Assembly (NCBI GenBank): GCA_014898425.1 | Contig: RCSZ01000015.1 | Span: 1,302,001 to 1,366,000 of the forward strand | Direction: 5' to 3' | Source of the DNA: Botryotinia globosa | Lineage: Eukaryota; Ascomycota; Leotiomycetes; Helotiales; Sclerotiniaceae | DNA: 64,000 bases | Part shown: positions 24,364-41,375 of the stretch, piece after piece | Position numbering within the stretch: the first letter of the stretch is position 1 | Layout: each line of letters opens with the position of its first letter | The notes under the pieces: model-generated | Database searches by the model: none | What the model saw: only the letters and a program-made list of their open reading frames with translations | What the model was told of the DNA's origin: nothing | Program-made: the position numbers and the translations under genes

Positions 24364-24780
24364 CTTGAAAGTTGTTATTCGATATTGTTGTAATTTGATG
24401 TCTCTTTAGAAATTAATTTTTGGGATTTTCTGCCGTTGGGCTGTGAACGGCTACGAGTGTGGTTATAGTAAATGACTGTTAAATTCACCCTCGTTTGATG
24501 TAGCTTCCTCGGGTGTGTAATTAAGGTTGGTAATGTTCGGCTGCTAGCGACACTACCTGAGCTATGATCTGGTGAAGCTGCTTAGACGCGAAAGCAGACC
24601 TGCCTGGAGGACCTTATTAAGAATCAAAAGTTTATCACGAATTCCACGACATACCACTCACTTTCACTACTACTTGACTTGTAGTGATTTATACCCTTCC
24701 TGCGCATTGTCTTTAGCCTTTCTTTTCATATTCCCAACAAGTTCAGAACCGCCGCTTCCACATCAACCATTAGAAACAAC
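24364..24780. promoter_or_regulatory. Bidirectional promoter region, RIO2/RPN1
   Basis: 417 bases separate the start codons of two divergent housekeeping genes (ribosome assembly and proteasome). It must hold both promoters and leaders. No specific element was identified. Confidence 0.6.
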
Positions 24781-27683
24781 ATGGCGCAAGATGGCGAACC
24801 ACCAAAGTCTGTTGACAAGGGCAAAGGCAAGGCGGTCTCAGATCCCAAGAAGCCGGAGGAGGTAGAGAAGGATAAAGATGGAAAGCCCATAGCTAATGGG
24901 GCGAAAGAGGAGCCGGTCGTTGGAGGTATGTTGTTGGTAATGGAATAGATGGGCAATTACTAACATGGCTGTTGTAATAGCGGAGGAGCTCAGCGAGGAA
25001 GATCAACAACTGAAGAGTGAGCTTGATATGCTGGTGGAGAGATTAACAGTATGCAAATGTTCATCACTGGATTTTGCAAGCAAATCTAACAATTTTGATA
25101 TAGGAATCCGACACAAGTCTTTACAAAAGTGCCCTCGAAGCCATCAAAGATTCGATCAAAACCTCCACTTCATCTATGACCGCTGTACCAAAACCTCTCA
25201 AGTTCCTCAGACCGCATTACGAGCCTATGATTAAGTTGTATGAACAATGGCCGGAAGGGGATGATAAAACATCGCTCGCAGATGTTCTTTCAGTTATTGG
25301 CATGACATTTTCAGATGAAGAAAGACAAGACACTCTCAAATTCCGATTGCTTGCACCTACATCAGATATTGCCTCATGGGGTCACGAATATACACGACAT
25401 CTTGCTTTGGAATTGGGAGAGATGTACAGCAAAAGATTAGCGGAAGATCAACCAACTCAAGATCTCATTGATCTAGCCTTGATCCTTGTGCCATTATTCT
25501 TGAAGAGTAACGCTGAGGCTGATGCTGTCGATCTGATGAGTGAGCTTGAGATCATCGAGCAAATTCCGAATTACCTAGATAAGGATACCTACACACGAGC
25601 ATGCCTTTACATGGTTAGCATGGTCAACCTCTTGACTTATCCAGAGGACCAGACATTCCTCAGAACCGCACACGATATTTACAAGAAATACAATCAACTT
25701 ACCCAAGCGATTGTCCTTGCCATTAGATTAAACGATCTCGAGCTCGTCAGATCCGATTTCGATTCTACAACAGACCCGGCATTGAAGAAACAAATGGCTT
25801 TCCTCATTGCTCGCCAAAGAATAGTTCTTGATGATCTACCATCCGAAACCAGAGAGGACCAGGAGATCATGGAGTGTATGTATAATACTAAGATGCCGGA
25901 ACATTTCAAGGCCCTAGCCAAGGAATTGAATATTTTGGATCCAAAGACGACCGAAGACATTTACAAGAGTCATTTGGAGAGTAATAGGGTCGCGGGATTA
26001 ACAAACCTTGACTCTGCTGGGCACAACTTGGCAGCAGGTTTTGTCAATGCTTTCGTAAACGCTGGATTCGGTAATGATAAGATGATGATGGTTGAAGATG
26101 AGAAAGCAAGTTGGGTGTGGAAAACTAAGGAAGAGGGAATGATGTCCACAGTTGCGTCGATGGGTACATTACTTCTCTGGGACGTTGAGACCGGTTTGGA
26201 CAAGATTGACAAATACACATACGCTCCCGAAACTCAGATCCAGGCTGGTACTCTATTGGCTATCGGTATAATGAACTCCGGAGTACGAATCGATTCTGAG
26301 CCTGCTCTCGCCCTTCTCGGTGAAGAGGATAAGCTTAACCACAAGAATCCTCTTGTTAGAGTTGGTGCTATTATGGGTCTTGGTCTTGCTTATGCTGGAT
26401 CAAACAGGGAGCAACTTTTGGAGCTTCTCTTACCTATTGTTACCGATACTTCCGTGGAAATGCAAATTTCCGCCATGGCAGCTTTATCTTTAGGTATGAT
26501 TTTCGTTGGATCTGGTAACAGTGATATCACTGAAGCCATCTTCCAAACTTTCCTTGATGATGATCGCAAATCTCAGCTTAAGGACAAGTGGACTCGATTC
26601 ATGGCTCTTGGTTTGGGTCTGTTGTTCTTTGGACAACAAGAGAATGTGGATGTTATTCTCGAGACTTTGAAGGCTGTTGATCACCCCATGTCTAAGCCAA
26701 CAGCTGTTCTGGCAGAAATCTGTGCCTGGGCTGGAACTGGAACAGTTTTGAAGCTCCAAGAACTTCTCCACATCTGTAATGATCATATCGAAGAAAGTGA
26801 TGATAAGAAAGGTGATGAATTACTTCAAGCCTATGCTGTTCTCGGTCTTGGTTTGGTCGCTATGGGAGAAGATGTTGGTCAAGAGATGGTCTTGCGTCAA
26901 TTTGCTCATTTGATGCACTACGGTGAAGCCAATATCAGAAAAGCAGTTCCTCTCGCCATGGGTCTGCTAAGTCCTAGTAACCCACAGATGAAGGTTTATG
27001 ATACATTATCTCGTTACAGTCACGACAATGACAATGATGTTGCGATTAATGCTATCTTTGCAATGGGTCTCTTGGGTGCTGGAACCAACAATGCTAGATT
27101 GGCTCAATTACTCCGCCAATTGGCTAGCTACTACCACCGTGACCCTGACGCTCTGTTCATGGTCAGAATTGCCCAGGGTCTGCTCCACATGGGTAAGGGA
27201 ACACTCTCCATCAACCCATTCCACACCGATCGCCAAGTACTCTCTAGAGTTGCAGCTGGTGGTCTTCTCTCAGTCTTGGTTGCTATGATCGATGCCAAGC
27301 AATTCGTCACAACCAAATCACATTACCTCCTATACTACCTCGTTACAGCCATGCACCCTAGATTCCTCGTCACTCTTGACGAAGATCTCCAGCCATTGAC
27401 AGTCAATGTTCGAGTTGGACAAGCCGTTGATGTTGTAGGACAAGCTGGTCGTCCCAAGACTATCACTGGTTGGCAAACACAGAGTACCCCTGTACTTTTG
27501 GCATACGGCGAGAGAGCGGAATTGGAAGATGAACAATATATTAGTTTGAGCAGTAATCTGGAGGGTCTTGTCATTTTGAGAAAGGTATGTTACGAATCCA
27601 TATAATTCTCTGCATATATGTATAAGGCTGAATGAATGCTAATTTTGAAATAGAACCCAGAGTGGGAAGATGGAAAAAGCTAG
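24781..27683 (+). CDS. RPN1: 26S proteasome regulatory subunit RPN1
   Basis: Largest base subunit of the 19S regulatory particle; it docks ubiquitin/UBL shuttle receptors and Ubp6. Four exons: 24781-24925, 24981-25048, 25104-27584, 27654-27683, giving 907 residues, normal size. The N-terminal ~50 residues are Lys/Glu/Asp-rich, followed by EELSEEDQQLKSELDMLVERL and then the helical PC-repeat core. Repeated Gly/Ala motifs such as GAIMGLGLAYAGS, AALSLGMIFVGS and AVLGLGLVAMGE mark the toroid. The C-terminal beta region ends NPEWEDGKS, whose last ten codons (stop included) sit in a separate exon. Introns are 55, 55 and 69 nt. Confidence 0.97.
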
Positions 27684-28645
27684 AGTGTTGAGAGATAGCA
27701 AAGGAAAGGAATATTAAACTATTGTATTATAATGGAGGGCGGGGGAGGAGCTATAGTAGGTAGACTCGCATATCATGTTCCCTTGAATTAAGGGAAAATG
27801 TGGGACAACTACGCAATGAAAATGAAAAAATGAAAAATGATAGACGATAGATGATTTGCAGTGCTATTAGGTCGATGAAATCAAGATTCTTGGTATCGTG
27901 ATGTGGTGTGATGTGATTTCGTTATATTGCAATTTTTAGTGAGTGTGTGTAAGGAAATGTAGGCCGGGAGGTAGGTAGGTAGGTGCGATACTATCTGTCA
28001 TCAGTGCTTCACAATTATCGGAACAAACAAACACTAGGTAGGCATCTAAAGATCAGAGTTAAGACACAACATTTTCACCAGAATCCGAAGGATATTTTAT
28101 CGCCTCAGTACACTCATGGAAGGGATAAACTTTCAAAATGCATGAGAGCGCATCAAATATCTTCACAGAAAACAGTTCCTAGGCAGTAGTGGACATTTGA
28201 GGTGTGAGGTATAGAGTATATAGAAAGCATAGGATGTCGTATTATACTTTTATCTCAGGCATTGTATGGCACTATGAACTTCCCCATCCCCATCCCCGTC
28301 CTCAAAAAGCGAGATAATGCAATTGCGAAACTGGACTTGGCTGCCTCTTTCTAATATGCTATGCTATGCTATGCTATGCTATGCTATGCTATGCTATGCT
28401 GTGTATGTATGTTGATAATCCCATAATTACAATATCCGCCTAGGTATATTCTCAATGTAGCCAGTAAGTAAAACATGCAACGTACTGCAATGCAATGCAA
28501 CGTACAGATATATAATGCCCCTCCACTTCATTCCATCCTATCCCATCCCAAGATACATTATATAACACAACACAGCGAAATCCACCCCTCCTACCGATTC
28601 CTCACAATTCCGATCTCCCCAAAACTAGAGCACAAAACCTTTCTC
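27684..28645. other. Convergent 3' intergenic region with (ATGCT)n
   Basis: About 960 bases between RPN1 (+) and MLH1 (-). Apart from short microsatellites (GGTA near 27970 and the ATGCT array at 28356) nothing gene-like is seen. Confidence 0.6.
28356..28400. repeat. (ATGCT)9 microsatellite
   Basis: Nine perfect tandem copies of the pentamer ATGCT in the RPN1-MLH1 intergenic region. Confidence 0.95.
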
Positions 28646-31002
28646 TCAGCAGCGTTCAAAAACGCGATACAGCCCCTTGAGATTCGCCACCTCGAGAACC
28701 GCGCCCCCCATTAATTCTCTCGTTGCGAGTAGCCTAGAGCGGAAAGCTGGGAACAGGACATCTTCGACCATTTTCTTCACTGCATCTCTGCGCTGTTTGA
28801 GTTCGGGAGAGATGGATGCTGTGTGATTTTGTGTTTCGTTGCCATCTTTATGTGGATCATCTTCTCGATGTTCAGGACCGGGCGATGGGGGTAATTGCTC
28901 TGGGACATAGAATCTCGCTAACTCCTGGAGGAAAGAGGAAAAACATTCTTTCTCGTCGTTCCAATTTACATGCGGACCCAGACGGAGGAGAAATTGCGGG
29001 AGTTTAGATAGAGCGGGTGTGTAATTTTTGAGGAGAAGGGGAATTCCTTCCAGAAGACCATCCGGGGTAATGGAAAGCGAGAAATACTCCTGTAACATTT
29101 CGCGGCGGGAGATGAGTTGTTCGGAGACGATCTCTACCACGTCTTCGACTTCGAATTCATCTTCTGGGGATGTGTTCGGGGGTTGAGTGGCTTTTTCGTG
29201 AGTGGCTGCGAGAGTCAAGAGGGAGGCGAGGGATAAGGGGGGATTGAAACGGATTTCCCCAAAGTTTCCGAAGTCGGTAAGGCCGACTTGGTAGAAGAAG
29301 GCAGAAGATATAGCGGCGTAGTCGACGAGGAAGAGCTTTACACCAGACTGAATGGCAGCAAGACGACGACGCTCATCGACTATACCAACGAAGGTGTGGC
29401 TGGCGAAGATTTCGGTCAACTCATTGTGCATGGAGTCGCGGACAGAGGTGCGGAGTTCTTTGATGGTCATAAGGCGGCATATGATTGGTTCTCGGTCAGA
29501 GTGAGTGTATTCTATATCTTGAGAGTTCGGGGTCATGGTACTTCCAGAAGGATTGGGGGTGGCTTCTCTGTTGGCGGTTGTCATAGAGTTGGTAGTGGGT
29601 GGCAGCATAGTGGTGATTTTACGAAGTTTGGCATCGGTGCGAACAAGATTGTTTTCATACGGCCTAGTAGTGGTTCGGGCTTTGTCCGCCGCGGCGAATG
29701 CGACAGGATCCAACGTGTCGGCTACTAGTGGCGCTTGAGCTCCGGGAAGAAGGGTTTGGGTCATAAAGTTTCGACTTTTATCTACATGGGCAAGTTTTAT
29801 TCGGATATCGTTGCATATTTTCTCAATGATCTCTTCTTCGTTGAGGAAGTTGACTTCGCGTTTTGTGGGGTGAACGTTGACGTCTAACCGATGGGGTTCG
29901 ATCTCAAGGTTGAGATATGTAAAGGGATGTCCTCCTTTAGGGAGGAAGGCGGAATAGGTTTGCTCGATAGCTTTCTTGATTGCCGTTGACTCGACTGATC
30001 GGTGGTTGATAAATAAAAGTAAAGTTGTCTTCTTGACATGATAATTCGCATTAGTCGTCCATCCTTGCGCAGTAAACCCCCATTGCGAATCAGCAGACTT
30101 AAACTCAATCAGCTCATTCGCTACACCACTACCATGAATTTGTCGAATACGATCTACAGTGGAAGAAGCCATCTGTGTTGAGATTGTGGTGCTAGCCTCT
30201 CCATGTTTCTTACAGCTGAACGCTACCCCTTTGCAATGAATGGCATATCTACCAACAACATCAAGTATTTTGTTATACTCTTCTGACGCTGATCGGAAAG
30301 CACGACGGCGTGTGGGTACATTATAGAAGAGATCTTCCACCGTGATTTGTGTACCAGGACGACCAGCAATGGGTTTTGGATCGGAGCCTTGACCAGGTTT
30401 TGCAGGTATTAAACGTCCACTATCATAATGTGCTCTAAAAGCACAATTCGAATCCTTCGTCCTTGTCGTGACGGTGAGATGTGCAATGTGACTGATACTA
30501 GCCAAAGCTTCTCCACGAAACCCATATGTTCCAATAGATGTCAGGTCTTCAAATTGCTTGAGCTTGGAAGTTGTGAAACGTTCACATAGAATCGCCATAT
30601 CTTCTTTCTATCACGATTTAGCTTGTACACAGAGAAATCTCTCAAGCGTCAATTAATACGTACATTAATTCCATGTCCATTGTCGGTGATTTGCAATAAC
30701 TTCAAACCACCATCTTTAACTAGCACCTCCAGGGACGTTGAGCCTGCATCAACAGCATTTTCAATGAGTTCCTTCAAAGCATGCACTGGAGCTACAATAA
30801 TCTCGCCGGCGGCAATCTTATTGACTACATCGGGATCCAACGCCTAGACAATACTTAGAGTTTAGAAGTCGATGTTTCGTAAGTTTCTTAAACTCACCTT
30901 GATACGTCTAGGAGCAGTAACTTCTGGGAGTTCATTCTCAGCCTTTCTTTTTGTACCTCTTGCCGTTTCGGCACCTGAATCCATATCCATAGGTTCAGAC
31001 AT
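28646..31002 (-). CDS. MLH1: DNA mismatch repair protein MLH1 (MutL homologue)
   Basis: Nuclear MutL ATPase that forms heterodimers with PMS1/MLH3 in post-replicative mismatch repair and meiosis. Three exons: 31002-30898, 30843-30664, 30604-28646, about 747 residues. The GHKL ATPase motifs are [11 protein letters not shown] (E60, N64), DNGHGI (D89) and [10 protein letters not shown] (about 123-132). The MutL signature is GFRGEAL. The protein ends in FERC, the MLH1-specific C-terminus that binds partners. The first ~25 residues are a basic/acidic extension. At the exon 2/3 junction the best family match would need one base fewer (see findings). The in-frame solution uses an acceptor ending ...gaaag at 30605 and gives GIN-KNMAIL instead of the expected GIN-KEDMAIL. 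Confidence 0.94.
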
Positions 31003-32394
31003 TATAATTTTCCTCTTTCTTTTTGATTTAATGGCGGATAAAGATCTGCATTAACTTTGATGTCAGGTGTAAATAGCAGGCAACATTTTGAATTCAAGAC
31101 CAGGGTTTATGATGAAGCAAGAAAGTATTTAGAATCAAATCAGAACATCATCTGTATAACTCCAAAGTATGCGAGTCTACTACAGCCTCCAAAGAAACAA
31201 CAATTTTGTATGTATTAATAACTTTAGATATAAAAATCACAAGTATTCATCTAAATATTGTTCAGAACAATGAGATGGCAGTCAAGGAGCTTCGAAAGAT
31301 CCATCGCAATTCTGCCGGGCGGTGTATCCCGGAATGTCATTTTCTCTTGTCCGATTGGCTGAAATGACTTGCCATAAACCTCATGTAAGATCTTACATCA
31401 GAATGTATGAGAATCGCAACATCACGACCGAAGTCACCTCGCAGAATCTCTCACGATCACAGAATGAACTAATCAAATACAAACATATATATACTCCAGG
31501 CACCATAGACCACGACTATCTGCAACTTCATCGCACATCCACATGTTTCCTTCCCATCTCATCATTGCGCCCGTCTCCCGCAGATACGAATGCGCCAGCT
31601 ACAATCAAACACAATCCCTTCTTCCGAGGTCCTCAATAATGATACAACGATCCCCAACTACCATAATTCATACATTCGCCTCAAGAGCATATCTCTCGCC
31701 ACGTGCGCCTGTATAAATGTCAGAAACATAGGTAACTCATGCCATTGATCTTGCGACATGAAGGAACATAAATCTATCCACGCGGAGCCGAAGTTGTCAA
31801 GAATCGCAGGTAAGTTAACAAATGAAGTACGGCTTCCCCAGTGACCCTTATCAAAAACGATAATTACCACCTGGTGTACCCGATTTGAAGATTAGCTAAT
31901 CATTATCTCCGTTACGAGTAGAACTATGTAAATATGGCCCGAAATTGGACTGGAGATATCCTCATTCGGGGTTCGAACATCTCGAGTTCTCTGCCCAAAT
32001 GACGATGTGAGATGATAGAGACAATGTTAAGGGGTGCAAACTAGAAAATGACCAGTGCATTAAAAAATATTTAAAGTCGAAGGGAAATTTTCAAGCCTCA
32101 CACATATCGAATCGAATATCAGCAAGTTGTAGCAGATCACAAGGGGTACAGAGTTTTTCATCCAGATAATATGTGTATTTGACAACTATAAGTTTGATTA
32201 CAATGAGAAGCAACTTTTATGTCTAATGACAGGTGACAGGTTCAAAATTGGTTGTGCAAATACTAGTACCTCCCAAAACTTCCAGAAACTACAACTCCTC
32301 CCTTCAGTACATTCCGATATCCTCGAATCACATAGAATCTTCACCATAGAAACTCGTTACAACACCAAAACATTCGATCGTAATCCGTTTGCAA
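31003..32394. other. Intergenic region upstream of MLH1
   Basis: About 1.4 kb between MLH1 and the 3' end of the GMC oxidoreductase gene, both on the minus strand. No convincing ORF. It contains the perfect 16-bp palindrome at 31383-31398. Confidence 0.6.
31383..31398. repeat. Perfect 16-bp palindrome ATGTAAGATCTTACAT
   Basis: Each half is the exact reverse complement of the other. A 15/16 match (ACGTAAGATCTTACAT) lies at 42765-42780 in another intergenic region. Function unknown. Confidence 0.9.
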
Positions 32395-36906
<4,512 letters not shown>

Positions 36907-37787
36907 CTAGGATCTTTTTGAACTTGTTGCCAAAAACAAAACACAAACTGCTATTATCGAGACTGCAACAGTTGAAAGTACCTACATATTTTTTAAAAAA
37001 AATTAGCATATCATGGGATTTCATCGTCCATTGTGAAGACCAATAGAGCATTATGCATCCTTGTGTACCGGCGCATCAACAATTGACATCTCTTCCTTCA
37101 CTTCTGCGCAGAAGTACTTGGAATTTCTCTCTTGGTAGACAAGCCCCAGTTGCCAAAAAAATTCAGAAAGCGAATTTTCTCCCAAAATACCAACCCCATA
37201 GGAAGGAAAAGATGAGAAAATGCACCACTCACCCCTTGAGTCTTCCACCCACTCTGCACAATAGCCACTCTCCGACTATATTTATTAACCGTCTTCATAT
37301 AGTTCCCAAATCCCAAGGCCAAGCAAAGAAGAGACAGTACCCAAAAGATTATGCCCAGAGGTTGTGCCATGCGCAGTTCGAGCTGGGTAGGAGTAGATTT
37401 CAAGTGAAAAGAGAGGACTATGGCGAGGGACACGATAGTCATGTAAATGGAAAGTCGGAGGTAGGAGAGAAACGTTCTCTCATTAGCACAGTGGTCGCGA
37501 CAGTCGGAGTCCACATTATCGAAAAGGAGAGGACCGAAAAGAGGTGGTGTGCAGAAAACGGATTCGCCATGGTAGCTAGAAAAAATCCATCAGTTCTCTT
37601 CGACGGAATGTGAAGGAGTTGCTAAATAGGAGTATGAGATAGATGTCATTTGAGACGCTGGGTTCAAGGAAAGAAACCACGAAACATACTTGGCGACATC
37701 AACAGGTGCTGGACGACGGGGGAAATAAATTGGGGAGTATATTTCCCGCTGAGAGCCTTGACATTCTTCCTCTTGGCCGCGAGACAT
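36907..37787 (-). CDS. DUF202 (YidH-like) small integral membrane protein
   Basis: Small membrane protein of unknown biochemical role with three predicted transmembrane helices. Three exons: 37787-37690, 37575-37233, 36981-36907, giving 171 residues. The conserved entry motif is DCRDHCANERTFLSYLRLS. Helix 1 is IYMTIVSLAIVLSF, helix 2 is PLGIIFWVLSLLCLALGFG, and the connecting segment is YSRRVAIVQSGWKTQ. Helix 3 (VLSTVAVSIIAVCVLFLAT) lies in the last exon, beyond a 251-nt intron; without it the frame runs into an unrelated basic tail. Phases close (441 nt, then 75 nt ending in TAG). The ATG at 37787 is used because the longer frame upstream has only a TTG. Divergent from the MATE gene. Confidence 0.85.
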
Positions 37788-38745
37788 TGTAGGAATATCT
37801 TGATTCTGTAGAACAAGAGAGTAAGAGTTGGGTATCAATTGAGTACTACCACTAGGTTAGCTCGAGGTAGGTATCTTCTCTTTACTGAAGTACTCCGGTA
37901 CCTTTCGTCACTTATTAGAGTTTAAGCTTCACCGAAACGATACCCCGGACTTTATTCCTCGTGCAGCGAAAAGGCGGGTCACCGAAGGATCAAATACGGG
38001 TCCGGTTCATCGTTAATCCGCTCCGATTCTTCGGATAACTAGATGCACCCTTTATGCATTCGGTGGCTGGCTATTTCCATTTTTTTGACAAATCATGTTA
38101 TTTCACCACTTTTGCTCTCCTCACTAGATCTTATCGGAATCGGTGTTCGGAAATCGTTGTAGCTCAAGAGGTCGTTTCCGATATTCTGACTTGAAAGGAA
38201 ATACCTGCCTATCTGGGTCTAGCGAGCAACAGTCAGTCACAGTCATTGAAACTGGCTATTGGACGAGGAAGCTTTTTTGCATACAAACACAGTGGACTGG
38301 ATGGGTGGAAGGGTAAGACATTACCTATGGTGGGGGTGGTCGCCGTTCCCGCGCAACCATTGTCAGCAAATTCGCATACTAGGGACCAGTATGTAAGAGG
38401 ATGAAAACGGACCCACGAGCTTTGAATGGTAATTGCGTCCATTTGTTACTCCGTGAAAACTTAAAAAAGTGCGAGAGAGCCAGCCTAGCACTTGACTGGG
38501 TTGGCATGGACGGTGAGTGATGTTTCATTCGATTGCCAATTGACCTCTGCTTGTTTTGTTATATGCTTGACTTTATTTCTTCTTCTTCCTGAATCATTCG
38601 TTGTTCGTGAATGCGGGCTATGGTAGGACCGTCATTGCATGCATTGCGTCAATTAATTGCATGAGTTTTGTTGTTGTTGAGTGAGAGAAGGAAAGCAATC
38701 TCTTGGAACACTCGACATTGATAAGAAATATACCATTGTGCAACA
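37788..38745. promoter_or_regulatory. Divergent promoter region, DUF202/MATE
   Basis: 958 bases separating two divergent membrane-protein genes. No specific motif was identified beyond ordinary AT-rich and pyrimidine stretches. Confidence 0.55.
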
Positions 38746-40918
38746 ATGTCGTCTTCTTTTCCAGTGCCCATAAAATCTGGAGATGAGGGGCATCTACGGG
38801 ATCCAATCTCCAGATCTCCTTTCAGCACTTCATTCATATCTAGCTCACCCATAGCTCAAGAATCCCTTGCGCGCGATTTAGCAGAATACCCCGCAGATGA
38901 GGGAGAAGCACCAGAACACATTGAATGTACCAGCTCTGGAGATGAGTCTTCAGAGGCTTCTACAATTCGACAATCGGAAGCTCAACATTCAATGACGCAT
39001 TCGTATCGACGGCCGAGTTTTGTGGCATTCGGTGGCACTCGTCCTGCCGTTACCCCCCAATTCAAAGAAGCAGCATGGTTGACTCGGAAGGAAAGACACG
39101 AAACGAGAAATGAGGAAAGGAGTCTACTGAGGGACAATCATCTAGCTCCCCCAAAACACCCCGAACCCGCGAAGCGAAGCGCTTTCAACCGATTATACAG
39201 GAAATTGTTTAGCACAAAAATACCAAAGCCAATGGGTGATGAAGAGGCTGGGGCACCCTCGGAGACTTCAACATTGCTGCCAAACGGACAGCATGAGACT
39301 GCGCGTTCACGTCATGAGCGTTTAAACAGACAGTGGGAAGAAGCTGTAGCTGCAGGAAGGATTAAAACAACATGGCAAAGAGAAGCGAAAACATTAGTAA
39401 GATACTCGAGTCCCTTAATTGTGACTTTCGTCCTCCAATACTCCCTTACTGTCGCAAGTATATTTACAGTGGGGCATCTTGGGAAAGTGGAATTGGGCGC
39501 TGTTAGTTTAGCTAGTATGACTGCGAACATTACCGGATATGCTATCTATCAAGGATTGGCTACAAGTTTGGATACGCTTTGTGCACAAGCATACGGATCT
39601 GGCAGAAAAGGTCTAGTTGGATTGCAATTACAGAGAATGGTATGGTTTCTCTGGGCCCTGACCATACCAATTGGAATAGTCTGGTTGAGTGCTGAGAAAA
39701 TCTTGGAAACCATCGTGCCCGAGAAACGCTCCGCAGAACTGGCAGGACTGTATCTAAGAATTTTACTACTTGGAGCTCCCGGATTTGCACTCTTCGAAGG
39801 CGCGAAAAGATTTGTACAAGCACAAGGATTGTTTTCTGCCACAACTTATGTTTTACTCATTTGCGCACCTCTTAATGCTTTCATGAATTGGCTATTTGTT
39901 TGGCAGTTTGAGTGGGGGTTTATTGGAGCTCCAATCGCCGTTGCTGTGACAGACAATCTCTTACCTCTATTACTATTTCTCTACGTTCGATTTGTAGATG
40001 GAAAAGAATGTTGGGATGGCTTCACATGGAGGGCATTTCATAACTGGGGTAAGTTTTGACCTGCGCTATTTTTGTCTATTGTCTTTTAACAAAAATCAGG
40101 TCCAATGATCAAACTCGCTCTTCCTGGTCTCGTAATGGTATTGGCAGAGTACTTGGCATTTGAAGTTCTAACTCTAGCATCAAGTTACTTCTCCGTAACT
40201 CACCTTGCGGCTCAAAGTGTTCTCACTACCATAACCGCTTTGACTTTCCAAATTCCATTCTCAATTTCTATTGCAGCTTCAACTCGCGTAGCTAATCTTA
40301 TTGGCGCCACTCTCTCGGATGCGGCTAAGACCAGCTCAAAAGTGGTATGTATTTTCCCTCCAAATCCGAAATTCTCACATCTCTGTCCCACCACTCTTTA
40401 CTTGGCACCTGCTCACTCGCTACTAGGCTATCTATGGTGCCTGTATAGTTGGTCTATTCAACTTCACACTCATTTCCTCTCTCCGCAACATTGTCCCACG
40501 CCTCTTCACCGACGACATCGATGTTATAAACATTGTCGCTAGCGTTCTCCCTCTCTGTGCAGCATTCCAGCTCTTTGATGCGCTAGCAGCAAGTTGTAAC
40601 GGATTACTAAGGGGATTAGGAAGGCAAGAGATAGGTGGTTATGTCAATCTTTTCTGTTATTATGTATTGGCTATGCCGATCAGTTTTGGCACCGCATTCG
40701 GACTAGGATGGCAACTGGAGGGATTGTGGTTGGGTGTTGCGTTGGCGCTAGGACTGGTAGCCGCAATCGAGGGCTGGTTCTTGATGAGGACTGACTGGGC
40801 GCATGCGGTGGAGGTACGTTCTGTTTCCTATTATTTTCCTTATATATTTCACTTTACTGGATAGATTACTAATACGGAGATATCATAGGCAGCACAGGAT
40901 CGAAATGCAGCAGGATGA
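38746..40918 (+). CDS. MATE family multidrug/toxin efflux transporter
   Basis: Twelve-helix MatE antiporter that exports cationic compounds in exchange for H+ or Na+, likely at the vacuole or plasma membrane. Four exons: 38746-40048, 40100-40344, 40427-40813, 40889-40918, giving 654 residues. The first ~215 residues form a hydrophilic Ser/Glu-rich cytosolic extension. The first MatE repeat begins at PLIVTFVLQYSLTVASIFTVGHLGKVELGA and contains GLATSLDTLCAQAYG, diagnostic of eukaryotic MATEs. The second repeat begins PMIKLALPGLVMVLAEYLAFE and includes NGLLRGLGRQEIGGYVN. Exon 3 is needed to keep helices 9-12 continuous; a read-through frame after 40344 is unrelated. The final exon adds only nine residues. 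Confidence 0.94.
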
Positions 40919-41375
40919 TTTGATGATTTGATGATTTGAACTTCAATGAACTGGGTAACACGGCGCGAGGACAAAAAGTTGAGAAATACGGGGTGATTGT
41001 TCTCGTTTATTTTATGTTATCTTTGCGAACATTTAATTCCTACAATTTTTTTCTTTTCCCTTTGGTCCTTGCAAAGCATTATGATCTGATGTTCGGGCTT
41101 CTTGTTTTATATGAGCGAAGAGGTCTAGTTGTATATACCCTGTTTGCGGTACATGAGCATGTATACATATTATAGATTGGATGAATCCTGAAATTAATTT
41201 CCTGGGTTTTCAAGATTGAATGGGTGTGGTGTTTTATTCAATGCGGTAGATATGTTTCATCCGCTGATTGTTGGTCAATACTCTATTTTGCTGTTCTTGG
41301 AACTTTAAGCCTTTTAAGAGTAGGTAGGTAGAAATGGAGGCAATGGATTGTACCAATGGCTTGAGAAGCATATCG

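Noticed and set aside
37051..37248. Alternative C-terminus (EVKEEMSIVDAPVHKDA) for the DUF202 protein
   Set aside because: Joining it to exon 2 is out of phase; the in-phase exon at 36981-36907 supplies the expected third helix.
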